From assembly GCA_040385245.1 (NCBI GenBank), contig JAZKHT010000016.1, forward strand, positions 1-64,000: DNA of 64,000 bases, given 5' to 3'. The notes beneath the pieces are model-generated. The model did not search any database and was not told the DNA's origin. It saw only the letters and a program-made list of their open reading frames with translations. The stretch's first letter is position 1; each line of letters begins with the position of its first letter. The translations under genes and the position numbers were made by a program. The DNA comes from JAZKHT01 sp040385245 (lineage in GTDB: Bacteria > Pseudomonadota > Alphaproteobacteria > Rhodobacterales > Rhodobacteraceae). Shown one piece after another: positions 24,682 through 33,445 of this stretch.

Positions 24682-26077
24682 CACCATGACCGATCTGCAC
24701 GACCCTTGGGATATCATCGTGGTGGGGGGCGGCAACGCCGCCCTGTCCGCCGCCATCACCGCCGCCGAAACCGGGGCGCGGGTGATCATTCTGGAAGGCG
24801 CGCCAAAGCCCTATCGCGGAGGCAACAGCCGCCACACCCGCAATTTTCGCTGCATGCATCAGGGGCCGCTGTCGGTGCTGACCGGCAGCTACCACGAGGA
24901 TGAATATTTCGACGATCTGATGCTGGTGACCGCCGGCAAGACCGACGAACACCTTGCCCGCCTGTGCATCCGGGCGTCCGAGGAATGTCTGCCGTGGATG
25001 CAGTCGCACGGCGTGCGGTTTCAGCCGTCGCTGTCGGGCACGCTGTCCCTTAGCCGGACGAACGCCTTCTTTCTGGGCGGCGGCAAGGCGCTGGTGAACG
25101 CCTATTACAACGCCGCGACCGATCTGGGCGTGACCGTCGCCTATGACGCGCAAGTGACCCACATCGGGCTTGAGGGGGACACTTTCACCCACCTTGAGGC
25201 GACGGTGGCGGGTGCGCCTCACCGCATTGACGGGCGGGCAGTGGTGCTGGCGTCCGGCGGGTTCCAGTCCGATCTTGATTGGCTGGCGCGGGCCTGGGGG
25301 CCTGCAGCGCGCAACTTCCTGATCCGGGGCACACCTTACAATCGCGGCGTGGTGCTGAAGGACATGCTGGATCAGGGCTGCGACACGGTGGGCGATCCGA
25401 CCCAATGCCATGCCGTCGCCATCGACGGGCGCGCGCCGAAATTCGACGGCGGCATCGTCACCCGGCTGGATTGCGTGCCGTTCTCGGTGGTGGTGAACAA
25501 GGACGGCGACCGGTTCTATGACGAAGGGCAGGACGTCTGGCCCAAGCGCTATGCGATCTGGGGACGGCTAGTGGCGGCACAACCGGATCAGGTCGCCTAT
25601 TCGGTGATCGACGCGAAATCCATCGACCTGTTCATGCCGTCGGTCTTTCCGCCCAACAAGGCTGACACGATGGATGCGTTGGGCGCGCAGATGGGCATCG
25701 ACGGGGCAAAGTTGGCGCAGACCGTGGAGGCGTTCAACGCCGCCTGCCAACCGGGCACGTTTCACCCCACCGAGTTGGACGGCCTGTCCACCCGTGGGCT
25801 GAACCTGCCGAAAACCAACTGGGCGCGGCCCATCGATACCCCGCCTTTCTACGGCTATCAGCTGCGCCCCGGTGTGACCTTTACCTATCTGGGGCTGAAG
25901 GTGTCGGACGATGCGCGCGTGCATACCCTGCGCGGCCCCTTGGACAATGTCTGGGCGGCGGGGGAGATCATGGCAGGCTCGATCCTGGGTCAGGGCTATC
26001 TGGCCGGGTTCGGGATGACCATCGGCACCGTTTTTGGACGCATCGCAGGAAAAGGGGCCGCCGCCCATGTCGCTTGA
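24671..26077 (+). CDS. tcuA: FAD-dependent tricarballylate dehydrogenase TcuA-like
   Basis: A 468-residue flavoprotein of the succinate dehydrogenase/fumarate reductase flavoprotein family. It has IIVVGGGNAALSAAITAAE near residue 15, GGNSRHTRN for cofactor contacts, a central catalytic region (GTLSLSRTNAFFLGGG) and the C-terminal AGEIMAGSILGQGYLAGFG. TcuA oxidises tricarballylate to cis-aconitate in the cytoplasm and needs TcuB to re-oxidise its FADH2. The paired tcuB gene supports the call; a related tri- or dicarboxylate is possible. Confidence 0.85.
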   Translation: MTTDTMTDLHDPWDIIVVGGGNAALSAAITAAETGARVIILEGAPKPYRGGNSRHTRNFRCMHQGPLSVLTGSYHEDEYFDDLMLVTAGKTDEHLARLCIRASEECLPWMQSHGVRFQPSLSGTLSLSRTNAFFLGGGKALVNAYYNAATDLGVTVAYDAQVTHIGLEGDTFTHLEATVAGAPHRIDGRAVVLASGGFQSDLDWLARAWGPAARNFLIRGTPYNRGVVLKDMLDQGCDTVGDPTQCHAVAIDGRAPKFDGGIVTRLDCVPFSVVVNKDGDRFYDEGQDVWPKRYAIWGRLVAAQPDQVAYSVIDAKSIDLFMPSVFPPNKADTMDALGAQMGIDGAKLAQTVEAFNAACQPGTFHPTELDGLSTRGLNLPKTNWARPIDTPPFYGYQLRPGVTFTYLGLKVSDDARVHTLRGPLDNVWAAGEIMAGSILGQGYLAGFGMTIGTVFGRIAGKGAAAHVA

Positions 26078-27128
26078 CCATATCCCCGAAGCCCGCCGCC
26101 AGATCGAGATCTGCAACGCCTGCCGCTATTGCGAGGGATTCTGTTCGGTCTTTCCGGCGATGACGCGGGACAAGGCCTTTGCCGATGGCGACATCACGCA
26201 TCTGGCCAATCTGTGCCACAACTGCCGGGGCTGCTATTATTCCTGCCAATACACCGAACCGCATGAATTCGCGCTGAACCTGCCCGCCGCACTGGCCGAG
26301 GTGCGCCAAGACAGCTGGGAACGGCTGATCTGGCCGCAAACGGTGGCCCGGCGCGTGCAGACGGGCGGTGTTGCGCTGGCGGCGGTTCTGGTGCTGGCCT
26401 TTGCGGCGATCTTCTGGGCGATGGCGGCGCTGCGACCGGCGGATGGTCAGGGGTTCTACGCCTTTCTGTCGCATGGCGTGATGGTGGCGATCTTTGCGCC
26501 CGCCTTTCTGCTGCCGCTCCTGTCGGTCGCGCTGGGTTTGCGCGCCTATTGGGCCGAAGTGGGGGCGGGCCGCTTTCGCCTGGCGCATCTGGCGGGGGCT
26601 GTGCGGCAGGCGGCGACGTTACGCAATCTGAACGGCGGGCAAGGGCAGGGCTGCAATTTTGAGGCCGAGGATCGCTATTCCGACCGCCGCCGCTGGTATC
26701 ATCAGGCGACGATGTACGGGTTCCTTTTGTGCTTTGCCTCCACCAGTAGCGCCACGGTGCTGCACTATCTGGCCGGGATGCAGGCCCCTTACGGCTTGTT
26801 TTCCCTGCCGAAACTGTTGGGCGTGCCGGGGGGTATCCTGCTTGCGGCCGGCACCATCGGCCTTGTGCGTCTGAAGCTACGCGCAGACCCCGCTTTGGGC
26901 GCGGTCCGCGTCTGGGGGGCCGAGATGGCCTTTGTCCTGTTGCTGTGCGGCGTGGCTGTGACGGGTCTTGCGCTGTTTGTTGCGACCGGGACGGCGCTGG
27001 TGGCACCGCTGCTCGCGTTGCATCTGGGGTTGGTGCTGACGTTCTTCCTGATCCTGCCGTTTTCCAAGATGGTGCACGGCTTTTTCCGCCTGACCGCCCT
27101 TGCCGCGGAAGAAGCGTTGCGGCGCTAA
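26067..27128 (+). CDS. tcuB: Membrane-bound Fe-S/heme electron carrier TcuB
   Basis: A 353-residue protein that takes electrons from TcuA to the quinone pool. The N-terminus has two cysteine clusters for [4Fe-4S] centres (CNACRYCEGFC near residue 20 and CHNCRGCYYSC near residue 55). About six membrane helices follow, with His residues for heme ligation (FLSHGVMVA, YHQATMYG, LALHLGLVL). The ATG at 26067 overlaps tcuA by 11 bp and has an AGGAAAAGGGG site. The end overlaps the convergent bestrophin by 4 bp. Confidence 0.88.
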   Translation: MSLDHIPEARRQIEICNACRYCEGFCSVFPAMTRDKAFADGDITHLANLCHNCRGCYYSCQYTEPHEFALNLPAALAEVRQDSWERLIWPQTVARRVQTGGVALAAVLVLAFAAIFWAMAALRPADGQGFYAFLSHGVMVAIFAPAFLLPLLSVALGLRAYWAEVGAGRFRLAHLAGAVRQAATLRNLNGGQGQGCNFEAEDRYSDRRRWYHQATMYGFLLCFASTSSATVLHYLAGMQAPYGLFSLPKLLGVPGGILLAAGTIGLVRLKLRADPALGAVRVWGAEMAFVLLLCGVAVTGLALFVATGTALVAPLLALHLGLVLTFFLILPFSKMVHGFFRLTALAAEEALRR

Positions 27129-28015
27129 CCCAGATGAAATTTCTGCGCCTGCAAGGGTGCGGGGGCCACTTCGCCCATATGCGGGGCAATGCTGATTTCG
27201 GCGGCGCGGCAGATGGCGTCCAACGGCAGCGCGTTCAGGGTGGTGCCGAAGGGATGGCTCAACTCCTCGGTTACTTCGGCCAGACCCAGGAACACATAGG
27301 CCACGATGCCCACGAACAGCGGCGTCAGCCAGCCTGCGGGGCCGATCAGCGCCAGCGGCAACAGCAGGCAATAGATGTAGGTCGTGCGAAAGATCAGCAG
27401 CGAATAGACGTAAGGCAGCGGCGTGGTCGAAATCCGCTCACACCCCGCCTGCGCGTTGGTGATGCTGGCAAGACGGCCGGTCAGGGTGCGCGCACCAAAG
27501 CCGTCAATCGCCCCAGCCGCATGGGCCAGCGCGATGCCGCGCGTCATGGCGTCAAGCGCCGCACAGGGCGGGTGCGCTGTGTCGACAAAGGCCGCCGCAC
27601 GGGCCAGAACCGCCGCATCGGGTGACTGACGGCGCAGATTGACGCGGTGCAGGTGCAAAAACGCCAGCGCGTTGCGCAGGGTGGCATGGCGCAGCGCATC
27701 GTCGGGTACGAACACCGCCACTTCGCGCGCCAAGGCGCGCAGGTCGGCCAACAGCCCACCCCACAGCTTTCGCGCCTCCCACCAGCGGTCATAGGCGGCG
27801 TTGTTGCGAAAGCCCAGAAACAGCGACAGCGCGATGCCAAAGACGGTGAAAGCAGCACCATCGACATGCGGCAGGACATGGGTTCGCCGGTCCACCACCA
27901 CCATCAGCGCGGCAAAACCCATCAGAAACAGTAACTTCGGCGCTATCAGCGGCAGGATGGAGCCGCGCACCGCAAAGGCAAGGTCAAGAAAGCCGGGTTT
28001 GTCACGGATGATCAT
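27125..28015 (-). CDS. Bestrophin-family (YneE) anion channel-like membrane protein
   Basis: A 296-residue membrane protein with the bacterial bestrophin pattern: an N-terminal first helix (LPLIAPKLLFLMGFAALMVV), the pore-type segment GIALSLFLGFRNNAAYDRWW, and helices in the last third (YIYCLLLPLALIGPAGWLTP). The family forms pentameric ion channels; the ion is not predicted. It follows tmm on the same strand after 90 bp, but I see no functional tie to amine oxidation. Confidence 0.85.
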   Translation of the reverse strand: MIIRDKPGFLDLAFAVRGSILPLIAPKLLFLMGFAALMVVVDRRTHVLPHVDGAAFTVFGIALSLFLGFRNNAAYDRWWEARKLWGGLLADLRALAREVAVFVPDDALRHATLRNALAFLHLHRVNLRRQSPDAAVLARAAAFVDTAHPPCAALDAMTRGIALAHAAGAIDGFGARTLTGRLASITNAQAGCERISTTPLPYVYSLLIFRTTYIYCLLLPLALIGPAGWLTPLFVGIVAYVFLGLAEVTEELSHPFGTTLNALPLDAICRAAEISIAPHMGEVAPAPLQAQKFHLG

Positions 28016-28104
28016 GCGGCTATCCTAAAGCAACCCCTGCCCCGGCGCCATGATCCCGTTGGGCATGGACCCCGGTTTTGCACCGGGGTCCTGCGCGTCG
28101 CGCA

Positions 28105-29448
28105 TCAGTTCTTGAGATAGCTTTCCATGCTGTCTTCCAGCGCATCCTTCCACGGCGTGTGGTGGACGGGGGCCATCGTGCCGGTGATGACCGACCGGTA
28201 GGCGTTGTTGCGAAAGCCCATGATGTCTTTCTTCTTGTGGTCTTTCCATTCGAAGAACGCCTCGCACGCGCCGTCCACGTCAAACGACGGATAGTCGGTC
28301 TCGGCGATCAGTTCCTTGACGTAATCGCCCTGATAATGGATCGCGTCATGCGCGTCGGCGCCCGCATCTTCGCCCGCCACACGGTCGGCCACGTCCTTTT
28401 GCAGCGCGGCCTTGTCGGACGGGATGGCAATCCGGCCCATGATCGCATCGCGCACCCACCAGGCCTGCGCATCGAACATGTTGAAGGTGAACCACTGGTC
28501 CTGCATCCCCAAATAGAACAGCTTGGGGTTATGGACCCACGCCACGCCCTTATAAAGGTCCGCCGTCGCCAGACGGTTCGCGGTTTTCAGGCGCAGATCG
28601 TCGGGCAGATAGGGGAAGTGGTGCTTGTAGCCTGTGCACAGGATGATCGCGTCGATCTTCTTGCTGGTGCCGTCCTTGAAATAGGCGGTGGTTTCATCGA
28701 CCCGTTCCAGAATCGGAACCTCGGCCCAGTTTGATGGCCATTTAAAGCCCATGGGTGCGGTGCGATGTGCCACGGTGATGCTGTTTGCGCCGTATTTCCA
28801 GCACTGCGACCCGATATCTTCGGCGGAATAAGAGGTGCCGACCAGCAGCAGGTCCTTGCCCTTGAACTCCATCGCGTCGCGGAAATCGTGCGCATGCAGG
28901 ACGCGGCCGCCAAAGGTGGCAAAGCCGGGGAATTCCGGCACATTCGGGGTCGAGAAGTGGCCGGACGCGACGATGACGTGATCGAAGACCTCGTCATACA
29001 TGTGGTCTTTTTTCAGATCATGTGCCGTGACGGTGAACTTGCCGGTTGCATCGTCATATTTGACAAAGCGGATCGTGGTGCAGAACCGGATCCAGTCGCG
29101 GACCCCGGCCTTTTTCACCCGGCCTTCGATATAGTCGAACAGCACGGCGCGCGGCGGATAGCTGGCGATCTGCTTGCCGAAATGTTCCTCGAACGAATAG
29201 TCCGCGAATTCCAGACCCTCTTTCGGGCCGTTCGACCACAGGTAGCGATACATCGACCCGTGGACGGGTTCACCGAATTCATCCAGCCCGGTGCGCCAAG
29301 TGTAATTCCACAAACCGCCCCAGTTCGACTGCTTTTCAAAACAGACGATCTCGGGGATCTCCGCGCCCTTTTGTGCCGCCGACTGAAAGGCCCGCAACTG
29401 CGCCAGACCTGACGGCCCCGCCCCGATGACCGCGATACGTTTTTTCAT
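28105..29448 (-). CDS. tmm: Trimethylamine monooxygenase Tmm
   Basis: A 447-residue flavin-containing monooxygenase that oxidises trimethylamine to trimethylamine N-oxide with NADPH and O2. It has the FAD motif IAVIGAGPSGLAQL at the start, the FMO fingerprint region FGGRVLHAHDF and the NADPH motif LLVGTSYSAEDIG near residue 200. Length and the YTWRTGLDEFGEPVHGSMYR segment match bacterial Tmm. The ATG at 29448 follows CAGGAGGGATTG. The TMAO demethylase gene 0.5 kb upstream makes the substrate assignment strong. Its leader contains a 9-bp-arm hairpin and, 93 bp upstream of the start, a palindrome shared with other amine genes. Confidence 0.95.
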   Translation of the reverse strand: MKKRIAVIGAGPSGLAQLRAFQSAAQKGAEIPEIVCFEKQSNWGGLWNYTWRTGLDEFGEPVHGSMYRYLWSNGPKEGLEFADYSFEEHFGKQIASYPPRAVLFDYIEGRVKKAGVRDWIRFCTTIRFVKYDDATGKFTVTAHDLKKDHMYDEVFDHVIVASGHFSTPNVPEFPGFATFGGRVLHAHDFRDAMEFKGKDLLLVGTSYSAEDIGSQCWKYGANSITVAHRTAPMGFKWPSNWAEVPILERVDETTAYFKDGTSKKIDAIILCTGYKHHFPYLPDDLRLKTANRLATADLYKGVAWVHNPKLFYLGMQDQWFTFNMFDAQAWWVRDAIMGRIAIPSDKAALQKDVADRVAGEDAGADAHDAIHYQGDYVKELIAETDYPSFDVDGACEAFFEWKDHKKKDIMGFRNNAYRSVITGTMAPVHHTPWKDALEDSMESYLKN

Positions 29449-29470
29449 CAATCCCTCCTGTTTATTTGGC

Positions 29471-29491
29471 GGGGCATTTCCGAAATGCCCC
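29471..29491. repeat. Hairpin in the tmm leader
   Basis: GGGGCATTT at 29471-29479 and AAATGCCCC at 29483-29491 form a perfect 9-bp stem with a CCG loop. It lies between the putative operator at 29541 and the tmm ribosome site, so it is probably in the 5' untranslated leader. There is no T-run after it. It belongs to a loose family of tight intergenic hairpins in this window. Confidence 0.6.
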
Positions 29492-29540
29492 AAACTTCTG
29501 GCAATGACGCTATCGGCCCGGATTGATCGGTGTCAAATTA

Positions 29541-29557
29541 TTTTCCTGCCGGGAAAA
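29541..29557. promoter_or_regulatory. Palindromic operator candidate upstream of tmm
   Basis: TTTTCCTGCCGGGAAAA, a 17-bp palindrome with one mismatched pair, centred about 100 bp before the tmm start. Close relatives occur at 44265 (dmmD), 46393 (permease unit) and 49822 (mgs/permease divergon), all genes of methylated-amine use. The nearby XRE-cupin protein (39637) is a candidate binder. Confidence 0.6.
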
Positions 29558-29580
29558 TGGTCAAAGGCGATATGCCACGT

Positions 29581-29982
29581 TCATTCGGGTGCCGCACCGT
29601 CCGGGCGGTTAACCAACATGCGGGCAGCGCGCGACAGGGTCTGGAATATCTGATCCCGGATGGGCCCCGCGATCCGTGCGTCGTCAAGCGCGATGTCCAT
29701 GCAATAGAGCCAATCCTCGGCGTCCTGTGGCCGGATGGGAACGTGTGCGTGGATGTCGCGCAACGACATGTGGCCGTGCGTTTCGGCGTAATAGCGCCGC
29801 CCGCCAAAGAACCCGGACAGAAACGCGAACTGTTCGGCGCGCACATGCGCCATGCCGTGGCCGCGAAAATGCAGATGCAGGATTTGCGCGCCCTGCGGCA
29901 GGGTTTCGATCAGATCATAGAACCGCTCCACCAGTGCGCGCACCGTCGCCTCGCCGCCGATCTGGTCGATCACCGCTGCCAT
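29581..29982 (-). CDS. Group II-like truncated hemoglobin
   Basis: A 133-residue globin-like protein. Recognisable features are IGGEATVRALVERFYDLIET (A-B-C helices), the central FRGHGMAHVRAEQFAFLSG with FFGG, and HGHMSLRDIHAHVPI containing the likely proximal His. Truncated globins bind O2, NO or sulfide. The start is only 4 bp after the tdm stop, so it is co-transcribed with the TMAO demethylase. It may supply or scavenge O2, or protect against reactive by-products; that role is not established. Confidence 0.85.
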   Translation of the reverse strand: MAAVIDQIGGEATVRALVERFYDLIETLPQGAQILHLHFRGHGMAHVRAEQFAFLSGFFGGRRYYAETHGHMSLRDIHAHVPIRPQDAEDWLYCMDIALDDARIAGPIRDQIFQTLSRAARMLVNRPDGAAPE

Positions 29983-29986
29983 GACG

Positions 29987-32365
29987 TTACGACTGGGGCC
30001 GGGTCTTTTTCGGGTCGTAATGTGACAGGGGCACGATCACCGCCGGAAGGCGTTTCTGGTGGCCGTCCAGCTTGCCCACCTCCACCTCGGTGCCGACCGC
30101 CGCGTGGGCCACATCCACCCGCGCCAGCGCGATGTTCTTGCCCAGGAGCGGGGACCGCATGGACGAGGTCACGACGCCGATCTGCGCGCGCCCGACATGG
30201 ATGCAGTCGCCGTGGCCCACATCGACAGCGGCGTCGATGTCCAGCCCGACAAATTTGTGCATCGGGTTTTCCTTGCGCCGGATCAGCGCGTCGCGGCCGA
30301 TGAAATCATCCGTCTTGGATTTCAGCGGCACGGTAAAGCCGATGCCGGCCTCGAACGGGTCGGTCTGATCGCTGAAATCATAGCCGGCAAAGATCAGCCC
30401 GGCCTCGATCCGCACCATATCAAGGGCGGCCAACCCCATCGGGCGCAGGCCCAGATCGCCGCCATGTTGCCATATGGCGTCATAGACCTCGGTTCCGTCC
30501 TTGGGATGGCAGAACACCTCGTACCCCAGCTCGCCGGTATAACCCGTGCGCGACAACACGACCGGCGCGCCGGTCGGCCCGCCGATCCGGCCCACGGCAA
30601 AGCGGAACCAGCCCAGTTCCGGAATCGTCGGCTGATGGGCGGCGGTCCAGATCGCGCGGCCAATGATTTCGCGGCTGTTGGGGCCTTGCACGGCGATGTT
30701 GTGCAACTGATCGGTCGATGACCGCACCATCACCTTCAGGCCCAGCTTTTCGGCCTGTTCGCGCAGCCAGATGCCGCCGTAATCATCGCCGCCGATCCAG
30801 CGGAAGTTGTCGCGGCCCAGACGGAACAGCGTGCCGTCATCGATCATGCCGCCGTGTTCATAGCACATGGCCGAATAGACCACCTGCCCCACGCTCAGTT
30901 TCTTCACGTCGCGGGTCAGGGTGTATTGCATCAGTGCCTCGGCGTCGGGGCCGGTCACCTCGAACTTGCGCAAGGGGGACAGGTCCAGCACCACGGCCTT
31001 TTCGCGGCAGGCCCAGTATTCCTCGATCGCGCCGTTTGACGAATAGACCTGCGGCAGCCAATAGCCCTTGTATTCGACCACGTTCCGGGTAAGCGCCGAG
31101 GTGCGCGGATGGAAGGCGGTTTCCTTGGTCATCTTCGGCTCCGAGTTGGGCGTGGCGCGCCATGCGACCGCGCGCTGGAATGTCTCGGCACCGTCATAGG
31201 TGCGCACATGTATGTCGGACAGATACCAGCCATTTGCAGGGCTGGTGTCATCCGGGCAGGCAGAGTTCACGCAGATCAGATCGGTCAGCGCGCGGAACAG
31301 CACATAGTCGCCGGGGCGCGACCACGGCTCGTCTGCATACAGCACACCGTGCGCGTCGATGCCGGTGTTGAAGAACAGGTTGACCGCCATCCAGCCGGGA
31401 CGCGCCGCCACACCGTATGGCGTCAGCGCGGTGTTGAAGTTGTCCGAACAGTTTGCATGACCGGGATAGCCGATGTCATCGTAGTATTTCGCTGCACAGG
31501 CCATGGCAAAGGCGTCGTGTCGGCCCACGGTATCCTGCACCACCTCGACCAGGGGCAGCATGTCCTGATCGAAGTATTTGGAATGCAGCCCCGGCATCGA
31601 ATAGGCGTGGCCCATCAGGGTGCGCGACGTGGTGACGTCCAGCGCGTGTTCGATCCCCTTGTCCAGCTTGCGCGCGGCAAAGCATTGAAAGTCGGTGCAT
31701 TGGCGGCCATCGACGTCGATCACTTGGATATAATCGCCCGCCTTGACGAAATAGGCCTGCGCGGTGGCGGATTTGACCCGCAGGTCCAGCACCGGATTGG
31801 CCAGCGGATCGGGCAGCGCGAATTGCCCCGGCAGCACAAGGCTGGACCGCTGCACCACCACGCCCAGCGGCGTCACGGTGTCCTGCCCGTCCGGGGCCAT
31901 GCGCGATCCGGGGGCGGCGATGACCAGAACGCCGGTTTGTGTGGCGGTGAATGTTTCTTCCGTTCCCGCCGGGCTATCGGCACCAAAGAGCGCGATGCCG
32001 CCCGCGCGCGACAGATCGATCCCCCGCCGATCCAACCCCAACCGCAGACCGCCCAGACCTGACCCGGCGCGCAGGTCGCCCGACAGCAGGGATTTCAGCC
32101 CTGCCGCATCGGAATTGGCCGTGACCCCGATCAGCGCGGCATCAATCCGGCCCTTGTCATCGGCAGCCACAAGTTCGGCGCGCTGACCGCCTTCGGTGTT
32201 GGTCACCGTCACACGGTCGCCCGGATGAATGGCGATCAGGATGGCCCCTGCCCCTTGCACCTCATAGCGTTCGCGGCCTGTATGGGGCTGCACCGACGCG
32301 GGCGTCAGAATACGGCTTGGGCGCGGCGGGCCGGGTGTGACGCGCGGATAGGCTGCATCAAGCAT
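29987..32365 (-). CDS. tdm: Trimethylamine N-oxide demethylase Tdm
   Basis: Converts TMAO to dimethylamine and formaldehyde, capturing formaldehyde on tetrahydrofolate. The 792-residue protein has the Tdm architecture. An N-terminal DUF1989-type metal domain has candidate zinc ligands Asp217/Asp219, Cys223 (DGRQCTDFQC), Cys306 (ANCSDNFNTAL) and Cys365/Cys370 (LICVNSACPDDTS). The C-terminal GcvT domain follows (FEVTGPDAEALMQYTLTRDV, RTGYTGELGYEVFC). The MLDAAYPRVT start at 32365 has GGAAGGCGACAAGAG before it; upstream in-frame starts have no ribosome site. Tmm on the same strand makes the substrate. Confidence 0.95.
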   Translation of the reverse strand: MLDAAYPRVTPGPPRPSRILTPASVQPHTGRERYEVQGAGAILIAIHPGDRVTVTNTEGGQRAELVAADDKGRIDAALIGVTANSDAAGLKSLLSGDLRAGSGLGGLRLGLDRRGIDLSRAGGIALFGADSPAGTEETFTATQTGVLVIAAPGSRMAPDGQDTVTPLGVVVQRSSLVLPGQFALPDPLANPVLDLRVKSATAQAYFVKAGDYIQVIDVDGRQCTDFQCFAARKLDKGIEHALDVTTSRTLMGHAYSMPGLHSKYFDQDMLPLVEVVQDTVGRHDAFAMACAAKYYDDIGYPGHANCSDNFNTALTPYGVAARPGWMAVNLFFNTGIDAHGVLYADEPWSRPGDYVLFRALTDLICVNSACPDDTSPANGWYLSDIHVRTYDGAETFQRAVAWRATPNSEPKMTKETAFHPRTSALTRNVVEYKGYWLPQVYSSNGAIEEYWACREKAVVLDLSPLRKFEVTGPDAEALMQYTLTRDVKKLSVGQVVYSAMCYEHGGMIDDGTLFRLGRDNFRWIGGDDYGGIWLREQAEKLGLKVMVRSSTDQLHNIAVQGPNSREIIGRAIWTAAHQPTIPELGWFRFAVGRIGGPTGAPVVLSRTGYTGELGYEVFCHPKDGTEVYDAIWQHGGDLGLRPMGLAALDMVRIEAGLIFAGYDFSDQTDPFEAGIGFTVPLKSKTDDFIGRDALIRRKENPMHKFVGLDIDAAVDVGHGDCIHVGRAQIGVVTSSMRSPLLGKNIALARVDVAHAAVGTEVEVGKLDGHQKRLPAVIVPLSHYDPKKTRPQS

Positions 32366-32493
32366 CTCTTGTCGCCTTCCCAGAGGGTGTTGCATGTACA
32401 GAAAATTCGTTTCACAGAAATAATATAGTTCAGGGCGCGATGCCGCAAGCGATTTGCGGCGCGCGCACCCCCATTTTTGCAGGAGCATCGCCA

Positions 32494-33336
32494 GTGCAAT
32501 CACTGATCCTTGGGCTCGGCGCGGCGCTGCTGTGGGGTTTGCACGATTTCACCGTGCGGCGGATCGGCGGGCGGGCCGAAGCGTCAGTGTTGCTGCTGAT
32601 GGCGCTGGTGTTTGGCACCCTCTGGCTGGCCCCCTTTGCGTTTGTGACGGGCGGATGGGACACGCTGACCGCCGCCGTCACGGGGCTGGCGCTGGTGTCG
32701 GGGGCCTGTTTCGCCTGCGCGGGCTATGGGCTGTACCGCGCCTTTGCCATCGGGCCGGTGCGATTGGTCGCCCCGATCTGCGGCGCTTATCCGGTGCTGT
32801 CGGTGGCCTTTGCCGTGGCGCGCGGACAAGAGTCGGGGGTCCTTGTCTGGCTCGGCGTGCTGGCGGTGGTGGGTGGCATCGCGCTGGTGGCCAGCGGCGA
32901 AAGCGACGGGACAAACGGTCGCAAGACCGAAGCGATCCTGTGGGCCACGCTGTCTTGTGTCGGCTTTGCCGCGACCTTTGGTCTGGCGCAATGGGCGGCC
33001 GAAGGGGCCGCCGATCTGCCGGTGTCGCTGGTGCAGCGGTTGGGGGCGGTGGCGCTGGTTCTGGCCGTCATCACCCTGCGGCGCCCCGACATGCGCCCCG
33101 CGCTGGCGATGTGGCCGACTTTGGCCGTGATGGGCGCGCTGGATGTGGGCGCGCTGACGCTGGTCACCGTGGCGGGCGGGTTTGCCAACCCGGAATTCGC
33201 CTCGGTCACATCCAGCATCTTTGGTCTGGTGACGATCCTGCTGGCATGGCGTCTGCTGGCCGAGGCGATGACGCCGCCGCAATGGCTGGGCGTGGCCACG
33301 GTGTTCGGCGGCATCTTTCTTTTGGGCACCACCTGA
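32494..33336 (+). CDS. EamA/DMT-family transporter
   Basis: A 280-residue membrane protein with ten predicted helices arranged as two EamA repeats (LWGLHDFTVRRIGG in the first, LAQWAAEGAADLPVSLVQRL and SVTSSIFGLVTILLAWRLLA in the second). The GTG at 32494 is preceded by GCAGGAG at ideal distance; an upstream ATG at 32440 is not. It is divergent from tdm and 109 bp before the mgd operon, so it may carry a methylated amine or amino acid, though the family is too broad to say. Confidence 0.8.
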   Translation: MQSLILGLGAALLWGLHDFTVRRIGGRAEASVLLLMALVFGTLWLAPFAFVTGGWDTLTAAVTGLALVSGACFACAGYGLYRAFAIGPVRLVAPICGAYPVLSVAFAVARGQESGVLVWLGVLAVVGGIALVASGESDGTNGRKTEAILWATLSCVGFAATFGLAQWAAEGAADLPVSLVQRLGAVALVLAVITLRRPDMRPALAMWPTLAVMGALDVGALTLVTVAGGFANPEFASVTSSIFGLVTILLAWRLLAEAMTPPQWLGVATVFGGIFLLGTT

Positions 33337-33445
33337 TGCGTCACACTGCCCATGGCCGAAATGAACGGGACGATGTCGGAAACGAAAGGACGCGATGCCC
33401 CGCCCTGACCGATATTGCGCCCAAGTCGACAGATGGAACCACACC

